Below, in pieces: positions 30,589 to 40,472 of a DNA stretch of 64,000 nucleotides (position 1 is the stretch's first letter; the number at the start of each line of letters is the position of its first letter). The notes under the pieces are model-generated. The model was given only the letters and a program-made list of their open reading frames with translations, was not told the DNA's origin and ran no database searches. This stretch comes from Corynebacterium resistens DSM 45100 (GTDB lineage Bacteria > Actinomycetota > Actinomycetes > Mycobacteriales > Mycobacteriaceae), in contig NC_015673.1 in assembly GCF_000177535.2 (NCBI RefSeq), forward strand, positions 186,001 to 250,000. Direction: 5' to 3'. The position numbers and the translations under genes were made by a program.

Positions 30589-30677
30589 AGCAGCCAGGGA
30601 GCCCGAAGTAGCGGGGTAGCCCCGAAGCGGCCGGGGAGCCCGAAGTAGCGGGGTAGCCCCGAAGTGGCCGGGGAGCC
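30589..30677. repeat. 37-bp tandem repeat, 2.4 copies, between convergent genes
   Basis: Copies at 30589-30625 and 30626-30662 differ at two positions, and a partial copy runs to 30677. Each unit is GC-rich with self-complementary parts (GGGGTAGCCCC). It lies between the convergent speE-like and ppa genes and may act as a terminator. Confidence 0.88.
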
Positions 30678-30699
30678 GCTGGGTTGCTGTAGGCGGGGT

Positions 30700-31182
30700 T
30701 TAGCCCTTGTAGCGTTCGATGGCTTCGTCCAGGATGCGCTCGGCCTCTGCCTTATCGCCCCAACCGGAACCGTTTACTTCCTTGCCTGGTTCAAGATCCT
30801 TGTAGTGCACGAAGAAGTGCTCGATCTCGTTGCGAGTGAACTGGTCGACATCGTCGATGTCCTTGAAGTGATCGAAACGAACGTCGTCGAGGACACACAG
30901 CAGCTTGTCATCGCCACCTGCTTCGTCGGTCATCTTGAAAACGCCGACTGGACGGGCCTTAACGATCACGCCGGGGAACAGTGGCTCAGGCAGGATTACC
31001 AAAGCGTCCAATGGGTCGCCGTCTTCGCCGAGGGTGTGGTCGATGAAGCCGTAGTCAGCTGGGTACGCCATTGGGGTGAACAGGTAGCGGTCCAAGTACA
31101 CCTTGCCGGTCTCATGGTCTACCTCGTACTTGTTGCGGGAGCCCTTGGGGATCTCGATAGTTACTTCAATGCTCTTGCTCAT
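30700..31182 (-). CDS. ppa: Inorganic pyrophosphatase (family I)
   Basis: Soluble metalloenzyme of 160 residues that hydrolyses pyrophosphate. The signature DGDPLDALV follows [18 protein letters not shown] and [10 protein letters not shown]. Length is standard. It is divergent from dacB, as in M. tuberculosis (Rv3628/Rv3627c). TAGACT lies 7 bp before the ATG, so the message is probably leaderless. Confidence 0.97.
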   Translation of the reverse strand: MSKSIEVTIEIPKGSRNKYEVDHETGKVYLDRYLFTPMAYPADYGFIDHTLGEDGDPLDALVILPEPLFPGVIVKARPVGVFKMTDEAGGDDKLLCVLDDVRFDHFKDIDDVDQFTRNEIEHFFVHYKDLEPGKEVNGSGWGDKAEAERILDEAIERYKG

Positions 31183-31189
31183 AGAGCAC

Positions 31190-31195
31190 AGTCTA
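31190..31195 (-). promoter_or_regulatory. -10 box for leaderless ppa transcript
   Basis: TAGACT on the minus strand, ending 7 bp before the ppa ATG. Confidence 0.55.
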
Positions 31196-31282
31196 TAGGT
31201 ATGAGTTCCAGCGTGACTGTTTGCACACCGCGATTCGCGGGCTTGAAGCTAATTTGGATGCAGCGATGTCGCGTGCGCTTGC

Positions 31283-31288
31283 TAGGGT
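31283..31288 (+). promoter_or_regulatory. -10 box for leaderless dacB transcript
   Basis: TAGGGT, ending 7 bp before GTG 31296; supports that codon as the dacB start. Confidence 0.5.
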
Positions 31289-31295
31289 GTGGTGC

Positions 31296-32633
31296 GTGAA
31301 TAAACGGAAATCCCTTGGTCGTTGGATCGCGAGCGTCATCGCATTTTTTGTAGTGGTTGCCCTCGTCGCGGTTGGCGCGGTGTGGTGGGCAAATCACAAT
31401 CGATACCACGTCGAAAGCGCCGAGCCTTTGCATGCCGCAGAGTCGGTCGTCAAACCTGTCACCGGGGACCCTACGACTATGCCGGATGTGAAATCCGCAG
31501 TGGCCAAAGCCGCAAAAGACCCTGCGCTGGGTAAACTTTCGGCCGCGGTGACCGATGTCCGCACTGGCAAAATACTGTGGAGCGCAGATCCCAAACGCCC
31601 TTTGGTTCCCGCTTCTTCCACGAAAGTGCTGACAGCTGCTGCGGCTGTGTTGACTTTGGATGGGGACCAGCAACAGGCCACCAAGGTATTGCACGATGGA
31701 AAAGGAAATCTGACGATCGTCAGCGACGGGGATGTCACCCTCACCAGTGGCAAGGGCAAGGCCTTTTACACCCAACCTGGAAAAGTTAGTGACCTAGCCC
31801 AGCAGGTCAAAGAAAAGCTCAACGGGCAGAAAATCACCAGTATCACCGTGGATAACAGTCCCCGTGAAGGTGATGTGTTTAATTCCACTTGGGATCGTGG
31901 GGACATTTCCATGGGTAATGTCGCCAACCTCGATGCCGTGATGTTGGATGGTGCTCGGATCGAAGCCACCGAATCCTATTCGCCCCGTAGCGCCAGCCCC
32001 GGGGCCGACGTGGCAACGGAGCTCGCTAAACAGGTGGGGGCAACCGAGGCGAAAATCAAACTCACCGATGACGCAGTGACCGAGCCCGGTGAGCAGATTG
32101 CAGAGGTGAAATCCGCACCGTTGGATATTCGCCTGCGCGACATGATGGTGCATAGCGATAACTTGTTGGCCGAATCCATAGGTCGGCAGGTTGCTAAGGC
32201 TAAGAATAAACCTCAGACCTTTGCAGGTGCGACAGAAGCCACAATGGATGCGCTGCGAGAAGTGGGCGTGACATTGGATAACTGCACGCTGCATGACAAC
32301 AGTGGGATGAGCGACAAAAACCGCCTCACCGCCCAGACTTTGGACGAAGTGTTGGCCAATGAGAAGACACGTCCTTTGCTGGATATGCTGCCCGTATCCA
32401 GCGCCGAAGGAACCTTGGAAGATCGTTATGGGGAGGGATCCGGTGCAGAAAAGGCCGCTGGCTGGGTACGAGCCAAAACCGGCACACTTTCTGGTGTAAG
32501 TGCATTGGCAGGCACCATCACTACCCAAGATGGTCGCCCGCTGACGTTCGCTTTCCTGTCCAATGGCTCCGATGTGGGGCGGGCTCGTCCCGCCCTCGAC
32601 AAACTGGCTGCAGCTCTGCGCAACGCAAAATAG
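31296..32633 (+). CDS. dacB: D-alanyl-D-alanine carboxypeptidase/endopeptidase (PBP4, peptidase S13)
   Basis: Cell-wall enzyme of 445 residues that trims peptidoglycan peptides outside the membrane. An N-terminal signal/anchor helix (about 10-30) is followed by the S13 domain. Active-site motifs are SxxK in PASSTKVLTAA, SxN in MVHSDNLLAES and KTG in RAKTGTLSGVSALAG. GTG 31296 is chosen on the leaderless -10 box; an upstream start in the same frame is possible. Followed 14 bp later by tilS. Confidence 0.93.
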   Translation: MNKRKSLGRWIASVIAFFVVVALVAVGAVWWANHNRYHVESAEPLHAAESVVKPVTGDPTTMPDVKSAVAKAAKDPALGKLSAAVTDVRTGKILWSADPKRPLVPASSTKVLTAAAAVLTLDGDQQQATKVLHDGKGNLTIVSDGDVTLTSGKGKAFYTQPGKVSDLAQQVKEKLNGQKITSITVDNSPREGDVFNSTWDRGDISMGNVANLDAVMLDGARIEATESYSPRSASPGADVATELAKQVGATEAKIKLTDDAVTEPGEQIAEVKSAPLDIRLRDMMVHSDNLLAESIGRQVAKAKNKPQTFAGATEATMDALREVGVTLDNCTLHDNSGMSDKNRLTAQTLDEVLANEKTRPLLDMLPVSSAEGTLEDRYGEGSGAEKAAGWVRAKTGTLSGVSALAGTITTQDGRPLTFAFLSNGSDVGRARPALDKLAAALRNAK

Positions 32634-32647
32634 AGGCGCGAAAACCA

Positions 32648-33778
32648 ATGCCACCGAACACGACCGCACATACTGCTTTCCGTAACTGGGTAAAAAGGTT
32701 GCGTAGGGAACAACCACAGCTTGCCGAACAATTGAGGCAACCAGTGGTGGTGGGCCTTTCCGGCGGGGCAGATTCCCTTGCATTGCTTATCGTGGCTATC
32801 CGCTTTGGGATGGAAGTGCATGCAGTCATCGTTGACCACGGCTTGCAGGATGGTTCGGAACAGGTGGCGGAAACTGCCCGGCAACAGGCGGAGGATTTAG
32901 GCGCGGCCAGCGCTCGCGTTATAGCGGTGCAATGTAGGGCCGATGACGAAGCCCAAGCGCGAGCAGCACGTTATGAAGCGCTGGGCCAGATAGCGAAAGG
33001 AAAGCCCGTGCTGGTGGCGCACACGGCCAGTGACGATGCGGAAGGCGTGCTCCTAAGCCTCGCCCGTGGATCGGGGTTGGATGCGTTGGCAGGGATGCGG
33101 GCCGCCACGCGCGATCATCCGGTTGTACATGCCGGTGCCGGTTGGCTGGGGCGGCCACTACTGATGTGCGATCGGGCGGCGACGGAACTCGTGTGCCGGG
33201 AAGCAAACGTTTCATGGTGGGAAGACCCACACAATCGCAGCAGCCGGTATTTGCGATCCTGTGTTCGCCATAAGCTGATGCCGCAGGTCACAGACGTTTT
33301 AGGGGAACACGCTCCAGATGCACTAGCCCGTAGCGCTAGGCAATTTCGCGCAGATTCTGATGCACTCTGGGCGATTGCCAAGAAAGAATTGCAGGCGGTT
33401 GCCAGCGGGGCGTCGAAAAATAGAAACTCCAAGAAAAGCAACCTGAACTGCGCAAAGTTGGCCGAACTGCCAGCAGCCGTGAGGGGCCGTATCTACAAAC
33501 TCTGGCTTACGGACGTGGCCGGCCCCCTGACCAGTGCGCACATTGGCGCGATCGATAACCTCGTTATCAACTGGAAGGGTCAACAGCCCACCGCAATTCC
33601 ATGGACGGCTGATAATTCCCTACAGTGGCACGTAGAAGTGTCTCCGGATTCGCCCGACAATGCGGAGGAGACGGAACACTGGCATAGAATAGGCGCCATG
33701 CGCCAAACCCACAGGTTGGCCGTCCAACGCATGGATGGTGAGCTGCGCTACTGTGCCATTTCGCGGCGCGGTGGATAG
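32648..33778 (+). CDS. tilS: tRNA(Ile)-lysidine synthetase
   Basis: Enzyme of 376 residues that converts C34 of tRNA-Ile(CAU) to lysidine with ATP. The PP-loop motif VVGLSGGADSLALL (about 35-48) and the downstream HTASDDAEGVLLSLARGSGLDAL match the family. A short charged linker GASKNRNSKKS (about residues 254-264) is encoded by a dispersed-motif copy (33409-33429). Cotranscribed with dacB and probably hpt. Confidence 0.94.
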   Translation: MPPNTTAHTAFRNWVKRLRREQPQLAEQLRQPVVVGLSGGADSLALLIVAIRFGMEVHAVIVDHGLQDGSEQVAETARQQAEDLGAASARVIAVQCRADDEAQARAARYEALGQIAKGKPVLVAHTASDDAEGVLLSLARGSGLDALAGMRAATRDHPVVHAGAGWLGRPLLMCDRAATELVCREANVSWWEDPHNRSSRYLRSCVRHKLMPQVTDVLGEHAPDALARSARQFRADSDALWAIAKKELQAVASGASKNRNSKKSNLNCAKLAELPAAVRGRIYKLWLTDVAGPLTSAHIGAIDNLVINWKGQQPTAIPWTADNSLQWHVEVSPDSPDNAEETEHWHRIGAMRQTHRLAVQRMDGELRYCAISRRGG

Positions 33779-33910
33779 GCACCAACCCGCGGCAATGCGT
33801 AGAACGGCAGTAGCTCGGCTACCAACCCTGTGGGAGAGGCACGCGAGAGTCACTGGCTCCCCGGCTTTCGAAAACTAAACAACGCGACCAAAAACACGAA
33901 GAACTAAGGG

Positions 33911-34513
33911 ATGCGCACCGACATGCACAACGAGAAGAATTTCGACGTTCCAGCGAACGCTTATGGCGATGATCTGGAAAGCGTTCTCATCGACGAAGAA
34001 ACCCTGCATGCACGCATCGCAGAGATGGCGAAGGCCTGCTCCGATCGTTACCGTGATGCGGAGGAAGACCTGGTTCTGATCTGTGTGCTCAAGGGGGCTG
34101 TGTACTTCATTACCGACTTCGCCCGTGCCCTAGACATTCCCAGCCAGCAGGAATTCATGGCTGTGTCTTCCTACGGGAACTCCACGAGCTCTTCGGGTGT
34201 AGTTCGAATCTTGAAGGACCTCGACCGCGATATCGAAGGGCGCAATGTGCTCATCGTGGAAGACATCATTGACTCGGGTCTGACGTTGTCGTGGCTGCTG
34301 AAGAACCTAGCCAACCGCCGACCAAAGACCTTGGGGGTTGTCACTTTGCTGCGTAAACCGGAAGCCGTGAAGGTTGATATCGAGCTGGAAGATGTCGGGT
34401 TCGATATCCCCAATGAGTTCGTTGTGGGCTACGGACTGGACTTTGCAGAACGTTACCGGGACCTCCCTTTTGTAGGCACGCTTCACCCAAGGGTCTATCA
34501 AAAGTCTCTGTAA
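33911..34513 (+). CDS. hpt: Hypoxanthine-guanine phosphoribosyltransferase
   Basis: Purine salvage enzyme of 200 residues using PRPP. The PRPP-binding motif [18 protein letters not shown] (about 115-132) and the flexible loop [12 protein letters not shown] are intact, and the C-terminal [15 protein letters not shown] is typical. Lies between tilS and ftsH as in M. tuberculosis. The 130-bp gap before it holds no gene; AAGGG precedes the start. Confidence 0.96.
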   Translation: MRTDMHNEKNFDVPANAYGDDLESVLIDEETLHARIAEMAKACSDRYRDAEEDLVLICVLKGAVYFITDFARALDIPSQQEFMAVSSYGNSTSSSGVVRILKDLDRDIEGRNVLIVEDIIDSGLTLSWLLKNLANRRPKTLGVVTLLRKPEAVKVDIELEDVGFDIPNEFVVGYGLDFAERYRDLPFVGTLHPRVYQKSL

Positions 34514-34642
34514 GCTTCACTCTTATTGCGCGGGGTACAGGTTGCAGTGGTCTTCTTCCATTGACGCCGCCTAGAACTTCCGCGCCACACGACTAGCCCG
34601 AGGGGATCGGGCTGATATTCGAAAGAATCTCTGACAGGAAAC

Positions 34643-37333
34643 ATGGAAAAGAAAAAAGTTCTGCGGATTGCCGGCCTCGTTGCCACAGTCCTCATCGTCA
34701 TCTACCTGTTCGGTGTGCTCACCGATTCCACGCGTGGGTACAGCAAGGTAGAGACCTCCATCGCTGTGCAACAGCTGAAGGATAAGAATGTCTCCGAGGC
34801 GCAGATCAACGATCGCGAGCAAGAAGTTCAGCTCAAGCTGAAAAAGCCGATCAATGTTGAAGGCAAGGATGGTGTGGAGAAGCTGATCGCCAGCTACCCC
34901 GCCCGTACTGCCCCAGAAATCTACAAGTCTGTCGAGCAATCACAGCCAGAGAAGTTCGATACCAAGGTGACCCAAGATAGCTTCTTGGGGTCTTTGGCGA
35001 TGATGGTTCTGCCATTGTTGCTGGTATTCGGGCTGCTGATGTTCCTGTTCTCCCGCATGCAGGGCAGTGGCGGACCAATGGGCGCGCTTGGTTTCGGCAA
35101 ATCGAAGGCGAAGCAGCTCAATAAGGACAATCCGGATACCACGTTCGATGACGTGGCCGGTGCCGATGAGGCTGTCGAAGAGCTCGACGAGATTCGCGAC
35201 TTCCTGTCAGATCCGACTCGTTATGAAAAGCTCGGCGCCAAGATTCCACGTGGTGTGTTGCTGTACGGCCCTCCCGGAACGGGTAAAACTTTGCTGGCGC
35301 GCGCAGTTGCAGGCGAGGCCGGTGTGCCGTTCTACACCATTTCCGGTTCAGACTTCGTCGAGATGTTCGTCGGCGTGGGTGCCTCTCGCGTGCGCGATTT
35401 GTTCCAGCAGGCGAAGGAGAACTCGCCGTGCATCATCTTCGTGGATGAGATCGATGCAGTGGGTCGCCAGCGTGGCTCGGGCATGGGCGGCGGTCACGAT
35501 GAGCGTGAACAGACCCTCAACCAGCTGCTCGTGGAGATGGACGGATTTGGTGATCGCGAAGGCGTGATCCTGATGGCCGCAACGAACCGTCCGGACATTT
35601 TGGACCCCGCATTGCTGCGCCCTGGTCGCTTTGACCGCCAGATTCCTGTGACCAACCCAGATCTGAATGGTCGTGAGCAGATTTTGCGCGTTCACGCTAA
35701 GGGCAAGCCATTGGCTCCTGATGTAGATCTTCGTTCGTTGGCCAAGCGCACCGCGGGTATGTCCGGTGCAGATTTGGAAAACGTGCTGAACGAGGCGGCG
35801 CTGTTAACAGCTCGTGTGGACGGCAACGTCATCACCCCTGATGCGCTGGAAGAAGCGACTGATCGTGTAGTCGGCGGGCCACGCCGCAGCTCCACCATCA
35901 TTAGTGAACACGAGAAGAAGGTCACCGCCTACCACGAGGGCGGTCACACGCTCGCCGCGTGGGCGATGAAGGATATAGATCGTGTGTACAAGGTCACGAT
36001 CCTGGCGCGCGGTAAAACCGGTGGTCATGCGATGACTGCAGGTGAGGACGACAAGGGCATGTACAACCGTTCCGAGTTGTTTGCTCGATTGGTATTTGCC
36101 ATGGGTGGCCGTGCTGCTGAGGAGTTGGTTTTCGGTAACCCCACAACGGGTGCATCGGCCGATATTGAAATGGCCTCTAATATCGCCCGCGCAATGGTGA
36201 CGGAATACGGCATGTCCCCGAAGGTCGGTGCTGTGAAGTACGGCCAAAACGATGGTGATCCCTTCAGCCACCGCGGTGGTGGGCAAGGCGGTAGCTTGCC
36301 CTCGGAGGATGTTGCAGCGCAGATCGACAACGAAGTTCGCATGCTGATGGATAAGGCCCAGCAGATTGCTTACGAAGTTTTGAGCGAGCACCGTGGCTAC
36401 CTCGACAAGTTGGCGGAAAAGCTGTTGGAGAAGGAGACTTTGCGTCGACCTGATCTGGAGGCAATCTTCGACGGCATCGAGCCGCGCGAGATCATCGATG
36501 TGTTCCCTAACCAGGATGTCGACCGTCCGAAGGACTTCCGCGACCCTGTGAAGACCCCAGCGGAGCTGGCTAAGGAGCGTGGCGAGGAGCCTCCGAAGCG
36601 CAATGACTTTTTCTCGGCTGCGCGACGAGCTCGGATGGAGCGCCGTCGCAAGGCACAAGAAGAGCAACTGCGCCAGCAGGAGCAGGGCGGTAATGCCCTT
36701 CCAGTTGGTTCGAATGGCCAGCAGCCAGGCCAGCCACACCCGAATTTCCCGCAAAACAACTACCCTCAAGCTGGCCAGCAGGCGCCAGGTCAGTGGGGCC
36801 AACCCCAACCGGGCCAGCCCCAGCAGGGCCAACCGGGACAGCCACCCCAACCGGGCCAGCCCCAGCAGGGCCAACCGGGACAGCCGGGCTTTAATGGTGG
36901 GCAGTATGGTCAATTCCCCCAAGGTCAGCCTGCACCAAATGGCCAGCCGAACCCACAGGCTCCACAAGGCCAGCAACACAACTCCGGCAACGTGAACATC
37001 CCACGGGAGGAGATGCGTGGATTCCGCTTGCCTGACCACGAGCAGCCGGATCACCCATGGCCGGAGCAGGAGCGAGAAAAGCCACGCAAATCCTTCGAAG
37101 GCCACGATGCGCAGTCCACAAGCGTGATTCCGCGCGTACCGGAATCAGGTGAAGGTGCGGATACTGATTCTGCACCTGCCGAGCCGAACCGCCCGGCCCA
37201 CCCTGGGCTTGGGCAGTACCCGCTGGATCTACCGGGTGAAGACGATTCCACGCGTGGGCGCCATCACCGTCCGGAAACCCCGCAGGACCCACAGCAGAAC
37301 CCATATGGAAAGGGGACTGACGGTGAGCGATAG
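34643..37333 (+). CDS. ftsH: ATP-dependent zinc metalloprotease FtsH with long Gln/Pro-rich tail
   Basis: Membrane AAA+ protease of 896 residues. Two membrane helices (about 8-27 and 115-135) flank an external domain. The AAA domain has Walker A GPPGTGKT, Walker B IIFVDEID and the second region of homology [20 protein letters not shown]. The zinc site is HEGGH (about 431-435). After about residue 650 comes a disordered tail rich in Gln, Pro and Gly, about 240 residues long, with internal repeats. The tail makes it longer than E. coli FtsH (644). The stop overlaps the folE start. Confidence 0.96.
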   Translation: MEKKKVLRIAGLVATVLIVIYLFGVLTDSTRGYSKVETSIAVQQLKDKNVSEAQINDREQEVQLKLKKPINVEGKDGVEKLIASYPARTAPEIYKSVEQSQPEKFDTKVTQDSFLGSLAMMVLPLLLVFGLLMFLFSRMQGSGGPMGALGFGKSKAKQLNKDNPDTTFDDVAGADEAVEELDEIRDFLSDPTRYEKLGAKIPRGVLLYGPPGTGKTLLARAVAGEAGVPFYTISGSDFVEMFVGVGASRVRDLFQQAKENSPCIIFVDEIDAVGRQRGSGMGGGHDEREQTLNQLLVEMDGFGDREGVILMAATNRPDILDPALLRPGRFDRQIPVTNPDLNGREQILRVHAKGKPLAPDVDLRSLAKRTAGMSGADLENVLNEAALLTARVDGNVITPDALEEATDRVVGGPRRSSTIISEHEKKVTAYHEGGHTLAAWAMKDIDRVYKVTILARGKTGGHAMTAGEDDKGMYNRSELFARLVFAMGGRAAEELVFGNPTTGASADIEMASNIARAMVTEYGMSPKVGAVKYGQNDGDPFSHRGGGQGGSLPSEDVAAQIDNEVRMLMDKAQQIAYEVLSEHRGYLDKLAEKLLEKETLRRPDLEAIFDGIEPREIIDVFPNQDVDRPKDFRDPVKTPAELAKERGEEPPKRNDFFSAARRARMERRRKAQEEQLRQQEQGGNALPVGSNGQQPGQPHPNFPQNNYPQAGQQAPGQWGQPQPGQPQQGQPGQPPQPGQPQQGQPGQPGFNGGQYGQFPQGQPAPNGQPNPQAPQGQQHNSGNVNIPREEMRGFRLPDHEQPDHPWPEQEREKPRKSFEGHDAQSTSVIPRVPESGEGADTDSAPAEPNRPAHPGLGQYPLDLPGEDDSTRGRHHRPETPQDPQQNPYGKGTDGER
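36803..36886 (+). repeat. Two 42-bp tandem repeats in the ftsH tail
   Basis: Copies at 36803-36844 and 36845-36886 are identical except for the last base. They encode [14 protein letters not shown] units of the disordered tail, a site likely to vary in copy number. Confidence 0.9.
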
Positions 37334-37946
37334 TTCGCAACCTGCGGCGACCGACACCACTGGCACCCCAAAGCCCACTTTTGATCGCGAGCGCGCGGAA
37401 GCCGCTGTTCGTGAACTGCTTTTCGCAGTTGGAGAAAACCCGGATCGGGAGGGGCTGAAGGACACTCCAGCCCGTGTTGCCCGCGCCTATGAAGAAATCT
37501 TTGCCGGGTTGTACACCGACCCAACCGAAGTGCTGGATAAGACCTTTAACGAGGATCACCGCGAGCTCGTTCTCGTTCGCGACATCCCGTTTTATTCGAC
37601 GTGTGAACACCACCTCGTGCCTTTTTTCGGGCACGCTCACATTGGCTATATCCCGGGCACCTCGGGCAAAGTTACCGGCCTTTCCAAGCTCGCGCGCCTC
37701 ATCGATGGCCTTGCCAAGCGCCCCCAAGTGCAAGAACGGCTGACGTCCCAAGTCGCGGATGCTTTGGTGGAACGCCTCGAAGCCTCCGCAGTCATCGTCG
37801 TCATTGAAGCTGAACATCTTTGCATGGCCATGCGCGGCATCCGCAAACCCGGTGCGAACACGGTCACTTCTGCGGTTCGAGGCGGTTTCCGCACGAATGC
37901 CAGTTCCCGCGCAGAAGCCATGGCTTTGATTCAACGAGGCCGCTAA
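37323..37946 (+). CDS. folE: GTP cyclohydrolase I
   Basis: First enzyme of folate synthesis, 207 residues, converting GTP to dihydroneopterin triphosphate. Zinc and active-site motifs [20 protein letters not shown] and [16 protein letters not shown] are complete. GTG 37323 is chosen; it overlaps the ftsH stop by 11 bases. Heads the folE-folP-folB-folK set. Confidence 0.97.
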   Translation: MSDSSQPAATDTTGTPKPTFDRERAEAAVRELLFAVGENPDREGLKDTPARVARAYEEIFAGLYTDPTEVLDKTFNEDHRELVLVRDIPFYSTCEHHLVPFFGHAHIGYIPGTSGKVTGLSKLARLIDGLAKRPQVQERLTSQVADALVERLEASAVIVVIEAEHLCMAMRGIRKPGANTVTSAVRGGFRTNASSRAEAMALIQRGR

Positions 37947-37986
37947 CGTTTGCGCGGTTAGTCTTTCGATTTCACGATAGGTTTTT

Positions 37987-38931
37987 ATGTCCGACGCCCC
38001 GCTGCCCCCACCTACGCCATCCTTCGGCGCAAACGGTTCCCCCACGAAGGTGATGGGAATTCTCAACGTGACGGAGGATTCTTTCTCCGACGGTGGCTCC
38101 AACCCAGATACGGCCACGGCAGTCCGTAATGCCAAGGCGATGCTTACAGCCGGGGCAGACATCATCGATATCGGCGGGGAATCCACCCGCCCCGGCGCTA
38201 CGCGCGTTTCTGCTGAGGTTGAAGCTGCGCGAGTTGTTTCAGTCGTCCGCGAACTCGTTCAGCTCACTCACGAACCTCGCACCAAGCCATTCACCACCAG
38301 CATCGATACGATGCGGGCTTCCACCGCACGCGTGGCACTGGAAGCTGGGGCGACGTTCATCAACGATGTCTCCGGTGGCCTCGCGGATCCCGAGATGCTT
38401 TCGGTGTGCGCGGATTTCGATTGCCCAGTGATCCTCATGCACTGGGAGAAAGACTGGGGTAGTGCCTCCGCCCAAGTGGGGGCGGAGGGCTACCGCGATC
38501 ACGGTGTGGACATCGTCACCGAGGTCTCCAACTGGCTGCTAGCGCGGGTGGAGGAAGCGGAGAAGCGTGGCGTCGATCGAAAAAGGATCTATCTGGACCC
38601 AGGGATTGGTTTTGCGAAGAGCCCGCGCGACAATTGGCAGTTGTTGCACGGCCTGAACCGCATCGTCGATCTGGGATTTCCGGTGCTGGTGGGTGCTAGT
38701 CGAAAGCGTTTCCTCACTGCTCTGCGGCCAGGACCGGATGGGAACCCCGGCACACCGGAATCTGCGGATGATGCCACTGCGGCGGTGACGAGCTTGGCGG
38801 CGCTGGCTGGTGCATGGGCGGTGCGGGTGCATAATGTAGCTCCATCTAAGGCTGCGGTGGATGTGATCCACGCAGTCCGCACCGGTGACGGCCCGCAGGT
38901 GGCCGAAGATTGGAGGGCCAAGCGTGGCTGA
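37987..38931 (+). CDS. folP: Dihydropteroate synthase
   Basis: TIM-barrel enzyme of 314 residues joining pterin and p-aminobenzoate; the sulfonamide target. Motifs MGILNVTEDSFSDGG, DIGGESTRPGA and DPGIGFAKSPRDNW are present. The first 20 residues are Pro-rich. A dispersed-motif copy crosses the start (minus orientation, 37981-37998) and a second encodes RGVDRKRIY (38569-38589). The stop overlaps folB by 8 bases. Confidence 0.97.
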   Translation: MSDAPLPPPTPSFGANGSPTKVMGILNVTEDSFSDGGSNPDTATAVRNAKAMLTAGADIIDIGGESTRPGATRVSAEVEAARVVSVVRELVQLTHEPRTKPFTTSIDTMRASTARVALEAGATFINDVSGGLADPEMLSVCADFDCPVILMHWEKDWGSASAQVGAEGYRDHGVDIVTEVSNWLLARVEEAEKRGVDRKRIYLDPGIGFAKSPRDNWQLLHGLNRIVDLGFPVLVGASRKRFLTALRPGPDGNPGTPESADDATAAVTSLAALAGAWAVRVHNVAPSKAAVDVIHAVRTGDGPQVAEDWRAKRG

Positions 38932-39310
38932 TCGCATTGAACTGATCGGGCTGGAGGCTTATGGGTATCACGGCGTTTTCGATCACGAGAAAGCCCAAGG
39001 GCAAAAGTTTTTAGTCGATGTGGTGGTGTGGACGGATTTCCGCCAAGCTGCTGGAACCGACGACTTGGCGGACACGATTTCTTATGTTGACCTTGCCGAT
39101 ATCGCGGTTGAGGAAGTCCAGTCCGCCGGTGCTAAGGGAGCGGGCCACGATCTGATCGAGACTTTGGCATCCCGCATCGCTGATCGAATCAATGGCATCG
39201 GTGGGGTTCACGCCGTGGAAGTCACCGTTCACAAACCGCAAGCGCCCATTGAATACCCTTTTGCGGACGTGCGCGTAGTAGCCCGTCGCAACAGCAAGAA
39301 CCGTGGCTAG
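38924..39310 (+). CDS. folB: Dihydroneopterin aldolase
   Basis: Folate enzyme of 128 residues. RIELIGLEAYGYHGVFDHEK and the late EVTVHKPQAPI with the catalytic lysine fit FolB. GTG 38924 overlaps the folP stop, and the stop overlaps the folK GTG, so translation of folP-folB-folK is coupled. Confidence 0.95.
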   Translation: MADRIELIGLEAYGYHGVFDHEKAQGQKFLVDVVVWTDFRQAAGTDDLADTISYVDLADIAVEEVQSAGAKGAGHDLIETLASRIADRINGIGGVHAVEVTVHKPQAPIEYPFADVRVVARRNSKNRG

Positions 39311-39902
39311 TTCCGCAGGCGGCGCTGGGTTCGCCGTGCTTTCCCTTGGCAGCAACGTTTCCGGTGATACCCCCAGCCCTGCTCACCAGGTAGCGCGCGC
39401 GTTGCGCCTTTTGTGCGAGCACTCACAGGTTGAACTGGCCGAAGCTTCGCGCTTGTTTGCCACACCGCCGTGGGGCGGGGTCAGCCAAGAGGAATTCCGC
39501 AACGCCACAATTAGCTTAAAAACCACGCTTGCCCCACTGGCATTGTTGCACCACTGTCAGGGCATAGAGTGCGCCGCTGATCGTCGCCGCGAGGTTCGCT
39601 GGGGGCCCCGTACGTTAGATGTGGATATTCTGGCTTTCTTTAATGACGTCCACGAGCCCATTGTTTCCGCTGGACAGTGGGGTGAAGAGCTACTTCTGCC
39701 GCATCCCTATGCGCACCAGCGCGCATTTGTGTTGCTTCCATGGATGGATTTGCCGAGTGCGCGGGAACCGTGGTGCATTCTGCCCACGGGTACCGAGTCA
39801 AAAACCGTGGCCCAATGGTTGGAGGTTGTGGATCCTGCTGAGGTGGCCGGCGTGGTGCCAGCGGCAGACGAGGTGTGGGGGAGCAGTGTGGCGTCGATAT
39901 AG
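39303..39902 (+). CDS. folK: 2-amino-4-hydroxy-6-hydroxymethyldihydropteridine pyrophosphokinase
   Basis: Enzyme of 199 residues. LSLGSNVSGD, the FRNATISLKT region and RWGPRTLDVDILAF (metal-binding Asp pair) match HPPK. The last codons (SSVASI) and the stop lie in a dispersed-motif copy (39890-39909). Starts at GTG 39303 over the folB stop. Confidence 0.95.
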   Translation: MASSAGGAGFAVLSLGSNVSGDTPSPAHQVARALRLLCEHSQVELAEASRLFATPPWGGVSQEEFRNATISLKTTLAPLALLHHCQGIECAADRRREVRWGPRTLDVDILAFFNDVHEPIVSAGQWGEELLLPHPYAHQRAFVLLPWMDLPSAREPWCILPTGTESKTVAQWLEVVDPAEVAGVVPAADEVWGSSVASI

Positions 39903-39942
39903 AAGAAGGAAGTAGCAACCGCGAAGAGTAAAGTGGGCGAGT

Positions 39943-40431
39943 GTGAAGGAGCTACAGAGGATCAAGATCAGCCAGTTGGTGTGGGTCGGCGTTATTGCGG
40001 CTCTCATCGCGGTTGTGAGTGCTCTGAGCTTCTATGGAAGTTTCCCACCCATCAAGTTGACCAGTGCGGTCTTGCTGTTCGTGATGGCGGGTGTTGCATG
40101 GGTGGCAGCTGGCATGGTGAAGAAGCGCATAGCTGATGGTGGGGTGGGGTTTGATCGTTCGCAGATGCAGCCCACGACGGTGGCGAGTTGGATGCTGTAC
40201 GGCAAAGCTTTGGCGTGGATGGGGGCGCTGCTTTCTGGGATTTATGTGGGGTTGGGCGTGTACGTAGTGCCACAGGCTGGGCAGCTGGCGGCAGCGCAGG
40301 CCGATGTGCCTGGCATCGCCGCCGGAATCGTTGGGGCATTGGCAAGCGCAGTAGCGGGTGTGCGTTTGGAGCGTGCATGTGAAGCGCCACCGGCTGACGG
40401 CGCATGTGGAAGTGCAAAGACCACGGCCTAG
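39943..40431 (+). CDS. DUF3180 membrane protein (Rv3605c-like)
   Basis: Integral membrane protein of 162 residues with four hydrophobic helices (about 10-28, 37-57, 80-105 and 112-135). It matches DUF3180, which follows folK in actinobacteria. Function unknown. It ends 41 bp before the next gene. Confidence 0.82.
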   Translation: MKELQRIKISQLVWVGVIAALIAVVSALSFYGSFPPIKLTSAVLLFVMAGVAWVAAGMVKKRIADGGVGFDRSQMQPTTVASWMLYGKALAWMGALLSGIYVGLGVYVVPQAGQLAAAQADVPGIAAGIVGALASAVAGVRLERACEAPPADGACGSAKTTA

Positions 40432-40459
40432 TTTCCGTGTTTTAGAAGCCAGCGTTGGG

Positions 40460-40465
40460 TAGAGT
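40460..40465 (+). promoter_or_regulatory. -10 box before the DUF6779-like gene
   Basis: TAGAGT, 7 bp before ATG 40473; suggests a leaderless transcript from an internal promoter. Confidence 0.45.
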
Positions 40466-40472
40466 TGGCGAC

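Noticed and set aside
30589..30677. CRISPR-like repeats
   Set aside because: The units are contiguous with no spacers, only 2.4 copies, and no cas genes are in the window.
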